Assembly: GCA_027576995.1 (NCBI GenBank)
Contig: JANBQC010000267.1
Coordinates: 5,637-36,259, forward strand
Origin: Dimargaris cristalligena
Lineage: Eukaryota > Kickxellomycota > Dimargaritomycetes > Dimargaritales > Dimargaritaceae
Direction of reading: 5' to 3'
DNA: 30,623 nt
The translations under genes and the position numbers were made by a program. The notes beneath the pieces are model-generated. The model made no database searches, was not told where the DNA came from, and saw only the letters and a program-made list of their open reading frames with translations. Below, in pieces: positions 21,762 through 30,623 of this stretch; the stretch's first letter is position 1; each line of letters begins with the position of its first letter.

Positions 21762-24700
21762 ATGGGCCACATGCCCTGGGCCTTGGCCGTATTTGGCTTA
21801 CTTTGGAGCATCCTCCTGTCGACTGACGTAAAGGCCTCAATGCAACTCACCGTTCAGGGGGGTCCGACCACTATAACCACCCACGGCTTTTTCGGTGACT
21901 CGGGTACGCCCTTCCAGGTCACGGGGATCCTTCTCCCCGTAACCCTTACGGACAAATGCCAGATACAGCTACCTCAACACCGTTCACCGGACTGGGTCTG
22001 GGCGCCTAAAAACCCCAAGCAACCCTATCACGTTATCCTGCTCATGGAAGACTGGGCCCGCGTATGGTCCGTTTGTCGAGAGAAGTCGAATGTAAGTTTT
22101 AGCACTCCCGTTTTCCATCAACTGCCTAATACTGTCGGTCCAGCCGGTCCGCTCTGACGTGGACTTGGTGGTATCGTGTGAAAGGTACTTAAAGCTGCAT
22201 CCCTCCAACAAGCTATCGTTGACTTATTTGATCGATCCCCCGAATACCGGCATTGATACCCCGGTTCTTCTCTCACCTCCACCACCCAGCCAATGTCACT
22301 CATTCGCATTCTGTATTGGCACTGGCTCCTTAATTATACTGATGGATCTCAACACCGTCGATCATTAACCCCAAACACCACCTGTCGGGACGGTACCATT
22401 GCATCGCTGGTTTATTCGGCAGGTACTCGCCCTTATTGAACCGTATACTACGTCACTAAAACAGCTAGGCTGGCCCAGTGTTCGACTAGTACTGTTCCCG
22501 GCTGCCCAAAATGCTAATCAAAATTTCGGTGACCCCAGTCGCGAAATGTACGGTAACTGGCTGGATCACCGGTCACCGGGAGTTGAATTAGGTCTCATTT
22601 CGGCCGATGAATACACCCGGCTACCAGGTGTTGAGCTGCTCCAAAACATCACAGTCGAAGTCTTTAGTGGTAGGTGCACAAAACCCCCTTTCCCCAATCA
22701 GTCCCGACTATTTACCCGACTGCCATACCATCGGTACCGTGCTCCTCCCCGGCAGTTAAATATAGGGCGAATGAAGTTATCGATATTTGAACCTGGATTA
22801 AGTCCAGGTTTAGTATTCTAAAAGTTTGCCTAACCACAATATGCAGCTATTTCGGCCCAGTAACCCATCAATCAGTCCATACCCCCAGCCCTATGTTTAA
22901 ATTTTACTGTTTGTGCTTTCTTATCTGAATTTACCGTACCTATTTTTCTAGACCCTGGGCCATGGAACATCATGTATCAATCGCCCGGCTCCACCATCCA
23001 ACAAATTTCGGCGTATTTAATGGTAGGCCTCCTTCCTTCTTGCCTATGGCTTAGACATCAATAGTCTATTACTGACTATTGTTCTTGTTTATTTCATGGC
23101 TCATACACCCAACGTTGTTGCTTTTTCCACTGACTTACGTAGCACCGTTATATTTCCCGTTAACTCCACCACATCTAAGTCTGACTTTAATTAAGCTGGT
23201 TGGTATGCGTTGTTATTGTTGTATTGTTGTTGTTTTTTAGTTTTTACCGTTGGCATGTTACGGGATCTACGCTTCATATAGTCTTGTACATAGGCAACAG
23301 TTAAAACAGCCGACCCGACTTGCGGTTTATATTTCGGGTATAATATGCGTCATCTGTAAGTTAGTTTGATCCCATGGGTCGTGCCATATATAATTCGACC
23401 CAGTTCTAATAATCCCACCTTTGTAACACCAATATAGCCTACATGACCGCCATATAATTTTGGTATTGGCCAGCCGACACCTAATTTATATTATATTTAT
23501 ATAATTGATTGGATTATTGAATGTCAGTGCTATCGACCTTAAATTTGAAAGTGCGCATTCCAATCACTTTTCAGTGTCTATACATAATTGCCATAACATT
23601 TTGCGAATTGGCCGATGCAGCAGTTTACTATGTATGGTATGTAAGCGTTTCTTGCACGACGGGGCTTATCGATCCCCTCGGATGAGCTCAATTCGTATGA
23701 TGCTACATACATATTTACTTCTTAATCGGGACTATGCGTATGTACACGACGTAGCTCCTTCTATTCTCCGGCCCGATATCATTCTCACCTCGTTTCATTA
23801 TTTTCCCGCTCCTATATCACTTCACACTTGAATTCAAACAGGGGTCTGTTACTTCAAAACATTATGCCAATACCTGGTTTACGGTTTGTCTTTCTCTGGT
23901 TTAACACTCTGCGAATAGGGTCCACCTGTATGGTTGGCATACTGCAAGTCGCTGTAATTGTAACACAAAACCAGCCGTTAGATCGTATCAATTCTCATTT
24001 ATTGATAATCATGGGAGTTATAATTACTTTTTCACAAGGATTTATCATATTCCTCTATAGTAAGTGTAATTCTACAATAACTATATATGTATAGCTGTAT
24101 TTTATTTATAGCACGAGATGTTTGTTGATAGGTTAAAGTATTCAAATGGCCTCCAGGCTATTCGTTGATTATACACAATGGCTGAATAAATATTATCAGA
24201 TTAATTATTACGGTGTCATGATCCCCTAACTTTTAATATTACTATATACCTCTGGCATGCACCAACTTTAACGCTGCCATCAACCAGCCCATCTACTACT
24301 AGGCGCCCGCGATGTCCTGGCCCTATCACCCGAAACCTACAGTAAACTGATAAAGGTAAGTGGTTTTAACCGATGCTTTCTTTTTGAAAATAACCCTAAT
24401 ATATAAATGGGCGAGGTTATTTTTACAAACCATAGCATGTCGGCATTAGACTAGGGACTGTTGTATACGCCAGCCTTTTCCTCCCCGTAAATGGGGTATT
24501 TCCTTGAAACCCATCCCATTTTAATCAATAGTTAATGGGGTTAACTACGTTCGACTATTCTTTTTTATATCGACTACTGCTTTACCCCTATGCTAGATGG
24601 CCACGATAGTGTGTGGTATTCTCATGATTTCCACTCTACGGCTCATTGCCATCATTCTGCGCTACCAAGAATACACCGATGTTGAGATTGTCATCTACCG

Positions 24701-24902
24701 CGCCGTACTACTTCAGTTGGCAGTGGTACTGATATACGCACTCAGCTTTTACTTCTTCCACTACGAAGAGGCCGAATGTATTCAAATATACAGATGGACG
24801 GGTGAAAGTCCCCAGCAGTACCGGATTGTGGTTGTAGATCGGTTTAATTTGGCCGTCGAGCAAGTCGTTGATTATTCAAAAAAACGCCGAGGAAGTGTGT
24901 AG
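21762..24902 (+). CDS. PA-like domain/seven-transmembrane protein (candidate receptor)
   Basis: Eight exons: 21762-22091, 22423-22669, 22952-23022, 23241-23355, 23528-23636, 23842-24059, 24288-24355 and 24597-24902. All introns are GT-AG and in phase, and the product is 487 residues. The ATG at 21762 gives a signal peptide (about 1-26, LLWSILLS then KAS). Residues 60-190 look like a protease-associated fold: a strand (VILLMEDW), the CREK segment at 105-108, a helix, then GWPSVRLVLF and GVELGLIS. A glycosylation sequon NIT (185-187) follows. Seven hydrophobic helices come next, at about 210-232, 243-262, 266-292, 302-330, 340-368, 387-408 and 419-441, with a basic tail ending KKRRGSV. The protein should enter the secretory pathway with its N-terminal domain outside or lumenal. 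I see no DRY or NPxxY motif of rhodopsin-type receptors and assign no family. Receptor function is inferred from topology only. Confidence 0.8.
22790..22810 (+). repeat. Perfect 8-bp inverted repeat in intron 2 of the 7TM gene
   Basis: AACCTGGA (22790-22797) and TCCAGGTT (22803-22810) flank a 5-base loop. The element lies in the 282-base intron 22670-22951 and may fold in the pre-mRNA. No function is evident. Confidence 0.4.
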
Positions 24903-26514
24903 GGTATTGGCCAGCCCTTAGGATAGCGCTGGTACCTCATTCTTCGTTAAATAGTTGCATATGTGTTTTTGAATATTCAGTTTTGTTTTTATATAATAGC
25001 CACTTTTTATTTATTATATATTCTTGTACGATTATACCACTCTTTCCATACCCTTAATTATTTCTAAACTAAAATAACTACATTTCCATTGTATTAATAT
25101 TTCCTTTGAATATGGGCGACACCCATTGCTATAAGTTATATTATGAATGTACACCTCTACTGTACCCCACACGCATCCACTGACCTTTACTAATTATTTA
25201 TATTTGCGTCGGTTTGAGTAAGAAGCACCCCCGCCTTTACTCAAGAAGAATAATCAGCCTAGGCAGATTACTTGCCCCTTTCAATCATGCCTACTACCAT
25301 AGGTCAAATTCCTAATAAATCCTAGAATAGCCTACACCAAGAACTAATCTACCTAAGAGCATTTAACATAGGGCTATGAATGACTCTATTGAAGAGGTCT
25401 AATAGAATAGAATAGATGGTTGGCGACTCCTAAAAATTTAATTAATTAAGGGGTACCAAATAATCGATTAAATAGCTAAGAAGTAGGTAGTAGAAAGATT
25501 TACAGGTTTATGTAGCCGAGCACTGGTTGGCAGTGTCAATCTTGGGGGAGGGGTAACTAAACTGCTATTAACAGATACCATTAGAAAGTGGGCAAAATAG
25601 GCAATGCTTGAGTGATGGGAACATATAGGAATCAAAAACATTGAGCGAGAGGAGGGGAGTCCGAGGGAGATAAATATGTTGCAATTGGCTTCTTGACATA
25701 CATATCGCCAGTCGTCGATTTTTCGCGCCGTATTGACATAATTAGGGCCAATCGAAAGCGACAGCCTACGAGATGTTGACTTAAATCATATTTATTATTG
25801 AACGCAGCATCAATGGCCTCGATTAAAAAATTATGCGCAATGTTCCTTCTCAGTAGACTGTATCTAATTCCCGTCATTCTGCTCACAATCCTCTCCCCCG
25901 TCACTTTATAATTAATATAAAAAGTCTCCCGACGCTGGGGACTGTGATCGAGGCATCTCTCAGCTAAACATATTTATGAACTAACCTACATTTATATTAT
26001 TTTGATTTGGCATTTAACTATCCAAGGTCTTTGTCTGGTGATGGGAAACTTACTCAATTGTGATACGTTACTCTATTCCTGAAATAAGCGGTGCCCTGTC
26101 ATGGTGATTTGGCAATATATGAGCACCGTAATGCAGGAGACCTTATCGTATGCATCACCAATGGAACCTGTCCATCCAAATTTGCTGAAAATACAACCCC
26201 GATTCTCTGTAATTATATCGCCTCTTTCCAGTACCGGCTACATAGTCCACTTGACCGAGGGGGCGTTGAGTTATAGGGTTGGAAGATACAATTGGGAATC
26301 ATTGTGACCTCTGTGAAACCATTGATTGGGGCATAGGTTTATGGCAGAACCATTAACGCAGCCACCCAAGATTGCCTTCTATATATCCCTATTACACTCC
26401 GAGGTATTGGCAGGTGATTATGGGACATTTTTACTACCGAGTTACTTAATAGGGAGCTGGCTTGATATAGGCTGGCATGTTTCTATTAGGAGGACCCGTC
26501 GTCTATCTATGCAA
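24903..26514. other. A/T-rich intergenic DNA
   Basis: Very A/T-rich DNA follows the 7TM gene, with several TTTAT/ATAAT stretches suitable for 3'-end formation. AATAG occurs three times in tandem at 25401-25415. Apart from the weak minus-strand frame at 25632-25877, I see no gene. Confidence 0.5.
25632..25877 (-). CDS. Possible 81-residue small protein, unrecognised
   Basis: A minus-strand ATG at 25877 opens an 81-codon frame with a basic, helix-like first half and a Pro-rich end. TATAAAG lies about 30 bases upstream. I know no family with this sequence, and its length is within chance expectation for this A/T content. Confidence 0.2.
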   Translation of the reverse strand: MTGIRYSLLRRNIAHNFLIEAIDAAFNNKYDLSQHLVGCRFRLALIMSIRREKSTTGDMYVKKPIATYLSPSDSPPLAQCF

Positions 26515-26521
26515 TATAAAT
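26515..26521 (+). promoter_or_regulatory. TATA box upstream of the F-box-like gene
   Basis: TATAAAT lies 127 bases before the start codon at 26642. Unlike the other leaders here, this interval has ATGs (26520 and 26553), so the true transcription start may lie closer to the gene. Confidence 0.3.
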
Positions 26522-26641
26522 GGCCGCGAATTCGGCGTATTAAATAGGGCGAATGCTAAAAGGTGACAGTCGTCTTATTCGCACTTTGCATCCCTGTTGT
26601 TGTCTTTGTCTTGATATTCATATTTTGGTTTGTCCCATATT

Positions 26642-28145
26642 ATGAGACTTCACTATTTCTTCATCGCGGCCATCATTCTCGGAGGAATCGCGCTAGGGGC
26701 AGATATGATTGGCCACTCATTAGATGTGCCCCGCGCCGCCCCCCCTGCCTCCAATGAGATGCCCTCGCTAGCTAATTTTGAGCGACTACCGCCTGAGCTT
26801 ATCTTCCATATTATGGACCGTTTACAGTGGGGGGCCGCTGGTCAATTGGGGATTGTCAATTCCCGCCTAGCCGCACTGTTTGATCAGTATTTGAAATTCC
26901 ATGGCGGTTTGGTAAGTGTACAATGCCAAAACTTAATTGCTATTTTATGGTTAGCAACCATTATCAATATTTCCCTGTTTGACTGGATGGTGATGTAGAA
27001 TACTCCTTAATTTGGGGAGTGGGGAGGGGGTAAATACTGAAGTCCCCGGGACTGGGTTGGGATACTGGAATCTACAACTAAACTACATATACTGCTCGAG
27101 ATTTAACTGCTTCCTGTATATGTTTACCACGATCTAACTCAACAAGGCTCTTGTCAAAATCCGCCGGGGCCTAGGCCAATCCATAGATGTACCCCCGTCC
27201 CAACGTTTCATCCTAATGCAGCCGATTCAACTTCGCCCGCAATTAGCCCTAAAGGTGGTGGAATCGGAAGTTACTACCGCCATTTCTAGTCTTTTGGAAC
27301 ATGCGCTGGGTACCACAACAAATAGTGAGACCCAGATAATGCACATACTCTTTCCTTCAAGGTCGTCTTCCGAGAAGGACTCGGATCGTCGAAACTCGGG
27401 CAGCTATCTTCAAACTCTTAGTCTGCGAACTATGGAGCAAGCCGGTTTGATATCCCATATCGTGTGGTACTCGGACTATGTGTCTTCCCCGGCCCTAGAG
27501 CGACTTTCGCCTTTACTTTACCTGATTCACCAGCTGGGCAATGCCGATTCTAAAGCAATACTGACCATAGTTATAGCCATTCTGACGCATCTCCACCAGC
27601 GGGTGGATTTTGAACAGTACTATCCTAGTGTCCGAGCACTGATTCCCGACAGGCTAGCCTATCTGACTCGCCAATACTGGGGGGACCGGTCCATGTTTGA
27701 CCAAACCTTCCGGAGCCTCGTATCGTACTACCTGATACCCCTAATGGTGGTGGCACTGGTCCATGCTGGCCAACTTGATCAACTCCAGTACCTCTTAGAT
27801 AAACTGTATACAACTCAGCTAGGACTTCCCGGATATTCGACATTGGCTCTAATTGCCCTTATCGAACTCGATATTATAGGGTCGAAACCAATGGTCGATA
27901 TACTCACAGCCTTCTCCACAAAGCATCTGGGCCGTCGGGCCCTTTGTCACTGTGCTAGTAACTTCGGCTATCACCGAACTGAGGCCCAGTTCTGTGAAGA
28001 CAGGTTCATAATGGCCGGTTCGTTTACCAGTCCTTCGGAGTGTGCTATATTCCTACAGTTCAACCCCCTTCTTATTTCGTTTGATAAGCAACGGTTGAAG
28101 CTCACCGTGACGCGGCACCTTTATGATCAAATCATACAAGGTTAA
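26642..28145 (+). CDS. F-box-like protein with predicted signal peptide
   Basis: Two exons, 26642-26911 and 27147-28145, joined in phase 0 across a 235-base intron (donor GTAAGT, branch CTAAC, acceptor CAAG), give 422 residues. The first 19 residues form a classic signal peptide: MRLHYFF, a hydrophobic run, then GIALG before A-D. A polar linker leads to an F-box-like motif at 46-86 (FERLPPELIFHIMDRL…VNSRLAALFDQYL), whose LPPEL-hydrophobic-IMDRL pattern is the usual SKP1-binding helix start. The remaining 330 residues are helical and unlike LRR, WD40 or Kelch repeats. F-box proteins normally recruit substrates to cytosolic or nuclear SCF ubiquitin ligases, so a secreted or lumenal form is unexpected. 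An alternative start after the signal is the internal Met at 22 or 40. It lies between the 7TM and MPC2 genes on the same strand. Family membership of the C-terminal part is unknown. Confidence 0.75.
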
Positions 28146-28724
28146 ATCTATTATTAATCAATCAATACATTACTGGAATTATCTCTTCCTTTTCTTAGCA
28201 TTAAGTTGATTAATACACCCCTGTTGTGATAGTATCCTTGGCAATACTAGGTTATTAGGGTCACCAAGGGTGGGAATTTTATGGCGGTCTATATGAAGAG
28301 ATACTTCGACCGAAACATGCCAATTGAGGGGGGAAAATCATTCTGGTAAACTATCATTTAGTTGAAGCTATATCATGTTTGACAATCACCAGCGCTACTT
28401 AAATGGCAAGTTGTATCTATGGAGGCCAGGTCGTTCGTATATAACTGGGAATGTTTTTATTATACCTTCCAATGCACCCATCGCAAGCATTTAAGTATGA
28501 TTTAATTATAGCTATCCGTATCCAGCCATTAACTTGCCAATAAGGCCGACAAGAATGTGTGCAAATAGTGGTGCCAGGGGAGCGCATAAAATACCAAGAG
28601 GAGTTTATGTAACACGCCATACCCAACAGCTGATACTTGCAGTAGTCGCACCTCACTTTAGCAGAGAGGGAGGGACTCCAACCAGAGTTTGGGACCCTCA
28701 AGCGATTTCCAGGGTCTTGAAATG
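28146..28724. other. Intergenic DNA, no supported gene
   Basis: This is the 3' flank of the F-box-like gene. Opposing frames (minus 28701-28417, plus from 28534) have no motif and overlap each other. I see nothing functional apart from A/T-rich sequence suitable for transcript ends. Confidence 0.5.
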
Positions 28725-29004
28725 GTCTATACTTCAGGCAGCGAGATTCGCCCTTCCTGGAGTATAAGCATCGTCTATTTTAATAACATTTCCTTTCGAG
28801 TTATTTTGGACTACACTGAGCAACCAGTATCCACGCATCTCAATTTCCACTCAGCGTTAACTATCCTACTTACTGACTCACCACTACTGACTAACAGCAT
28901 TGGCTACTTTCACAATTCATTCATCTTTCTTGGGCATTGCCATTTCATACTTCTTTACCGCTTGTTGCCAGCATCTCCCTTTTCGCCAATCCTCAGACTC
29001 CATC
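28725..29004 (+). promoter_or_regulatory. Promoter and ATG-free leader of MPC2
   Basis: TATAAG at 28763-28768 is followed by about 235 C/T-rich bases to the start codon. No ATG occurs on the plus strand in the whole interval. It is a short version of the leader design seen at the MFS and PAS/GATA genes. Confidence 0.4.
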
Positions 29005-29767
29005 ATGGCCTCTTCTCGCTTCCGTACTTTCCTCAACCACCCGGCTGGTAAGTAGTATTAGGATCGAAACTATACGACTGAGAAATTGTTCGGGTTAGCT
29101 CACACCGAAGGCCTCATTGCACGAATGCATTGAACGGGAATCCCTTCAGCGAGTATTTCGAGTCCGGCTACTACTTAATGTCGGTGCTGTCTATAGTATT
29201 GCGTTTTTAGGGATAGTCACACTCAACTAACTTGTCAGTACCGGTCAACTTTATTGTATTTGCTCCTTCACCCTTGTCAATATGTAGGCCCCAAGACCAT
29301 CCACTTCTGGGCTCCGATGTGCAAATGGGTAAGTTGGCTTAATTGTGCTGCAGAGGGCCCTCGGCCGAATAAGAGACTGCAACACCCTCAACTATGCTAC
29401 CGACAACCTATCTGAGTTTATTGGATTAATAACAGTACACCGATATTCCTATAATTTACTCTTTGGGCTGCACTCGCCGACTGGCTGACTCTAATAGTGT
29501 CTCGTAATCGCCGGCTTGGGTGACATGCAGCGGCCCGCGGAAAGCTTGAGCGTCAGCCAAAACGTAGCCCTGGCGGCCACTGGTGTGATCTGGAGCCGCT
29601 ACTCCACCCAGATTATCCCCGTTAATTACAGCCTCATGAGCGTGAACATGTTCGTGGGCTTCACTGGCCTTTATCAGCTTTTCCGAATCTATACTCACCG
29701 GAAAAGTATCGAAAATCAACCCGCTGTAGCCACCACTAATATCGCCCCGGTCGAAAAATCCGAATAA
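29005..29767 (+). CDS. MPC2: Mitochondrial pyruvate carrier subunit 2
   Basis: Three exons, 29005-29047, 29288-29328 and 29498-29767, give 117 residues, the usual length for the family. Both introns have GTAAGT donors. Exon 1 encodes MASSRFRTFLNHPAG and exon 2 the family signature GPKTIHFWAP followed by MCKW. Exon 3 continues with the conserved sequence AGLGDMQRPAESLSVSQNVAL, then IWSRYS, and the final helix up to FVGFTGLYQLFRI. MPC2 pairs with MPC1 in the mitochondrial inner membrane to import pyruvate for the TCA cycle. The usual Gly in KWGLVIAGL is Cys here because the acceptor is followed by TGT. Residues after about 100 form a short polar tail. The first two exons are only 43 and 41 bases, so the gene is easy to miss by ORF length. 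No MPC1 partner is in this window. Confidence 0.93.
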
Positions 29768-30623
29768 GGGACTTGCGTGACTACCTTGGACAAGCCGGAT
29801 TTTATTTATGTTGGCAACTGATGGGTTCTATTTATTGTTTATTAGATCAGAAAATCTATAAAACGTATCCACCACTATGGAGTGGCACTTCTCCACTCAT
29901 AAAATCCATTGGAAACTCTTACCTAATTACCGGAAGGCTGCAATTATGGGACTTTTGCTGGGCATGTGTTAATGTTATTAGTTTACGTAAGAAGAGGTGT
30001 ATTAATTTCAAACTACTTAGTGACATTTTGATGTCGGAAATCCTGGGGATATGATGATGCAATTATGGATAGACCTGCTGAATTTGGCTGCTACACCCAA
30101 CTTCGTGTAGGCCAACTACAAAAAATGTGAGAGTATTATCGTCTGGCTAAATGATACGACCTTTCAGATATATGCCGCCGTCTATGATAAGATGTGCACT
30201 AAACCCAATTACATCTGACATTTCGGTGGGGTATTCATTTCTCCCTCTACCCTGCACACTGGCTTATAATCATGAGAGTGATAGAAATGACAGTAGACTT
30301 GACAGCTGTCACTAGCTAATAGTAGCCATTCACATATCGTCATATTAAGTGTCACCTGGGTTTACCACTCTTAGTCTATCAAGAGTCCCGGGGATAGGCT
30401 TCTAATGGTAGGCAGGGCTTTAGACTTGGCCAAGTGGGCTACTAGCATTAGGAACAGGGCACAGTACTAACCAATAAAGGCCTAGGTGATTAGTTATGTA
30501 AGGGATGTGCAGCAGGCACACTTATGGGTCAGTACAAGGGGGTGAGTATTGTTACAGGTAGGCCGAGTTGGGCTAGGATCTACTACCTCAGCCGAGTTGG
30601 GGTTTGAGGGGGATAATAACTAA
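29768..30623. other. Right-edge intergenic DNA
   Basis: This is the 3' flank of MPC2. The frame at 29773-30054 starts with TTG and has no motif. GCCGAGTTGGG occurs twice near the edge (30562-30572 and 30591-30601), 29 bases apart. No gene is supported. Confidence 0.5.

Noticed and set aside
22144..22368. An open stretch after an acceptor-like CAG at 22143, first considered as exon 2 of the 7TM gene
   Set aside because: It ends in TAA with no suitable phase-0 donor. Joining 22091 directly to 22423 gives a continuous PA-like sequence (CREKSN then VLALIEPY) and correct phase through the rest of the gene.
24133..24230. Protein-like frame (…DYTQWLNKYYQINYY…) between exons 6 and 7 of the 7TM gene
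   Set aside because: It has no acceptor in the right phase and ends in a stop. Splicing 24059 to 24288 keeps the frame and yields a sensible TM5-to-TM6 loop.
29773..30054. 93-codon frame right after MPC2
   Set aside because: It begins with TTG, lies where the MPC2 3' UTR is expected and shows no motif.

Overview
The window looks like nuclear DNA of an early-diverging filamentous fungus. Genes carry GT-AG introns of about 66-900 bases with CTAAY/CTGAC-like branch sequences, and GTAAGT-type donors dominate. The set includes a white-collar-2-like PAS/GATA factor, a mitochondrial pyruvate carrier subunit (MPC2) and an oxalate:formate-antiporter-type MFS transporter. The mixture suggests Zoopagomycota/Kickxellomycotina-grade fungi (for example Dimargaritales), but the lineage is inference only. 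I see no bacterial operons, rRNA, convincing tRNA, CRISPR array or intact transposon.

Layout. 1-1925 has no gene I can support. At 1926 a TATA box opens a 2.2-kb pyrimidine-rich leader that runs into an intronless MFS gene (4134-5837, +). A convergent 1-kb spacer follows. Next is a 1,089-residue PAS/GATA factor on the minus strand (10823 down to 6881). It has one 673-base intron, which I placed by restoring the conserved TCRL motif of its PAS domain. Its promoter and 1.1-kb leader (plus-strand 10824-11958) mirror those of the MFS gene. From about 12.2 to 21.4 kb the window is gene-poor: simple repeats, a structured-RNA candidate near 13.3-13.45 kb, and several weak or decayed gene starts, the best at 18567. 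The right third holds three plus-strand genes. The first is an eight-exon gene (21762-24902) for a signal-peptide protein with a protease-associated(PA)-like lumenal domain fused to seven transmembrane helices. The second is a two-exon gene (26642-28145) whose product combines a secretory signal peptide with an F-box-like motif. The third is a three-exon MPC2 gene (29005-29767).

Working together. MPC2 imports pyruvate into mitochondria, and the MFS protein probably moves a mono- or dicarboxylate or similar solute at a membrane. The PAS/GATA protein is probably a light- or stress-linked transcription factor. The 7TM protein could be a receptor and the F-box-like protein is of unknown role. The genes are separately transcribed, and nothing shows that they form one pathway.

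Most notable are (i) the PA-like domain plus 7TM architecture, (ii) the F-box-like motif behind a signal peptide, (iii) kilobase CT-rich leaders that start at a TATA box and are almost free of ATG on the sense strand only, and (iv) the nested hairpin at 13.3 kb.
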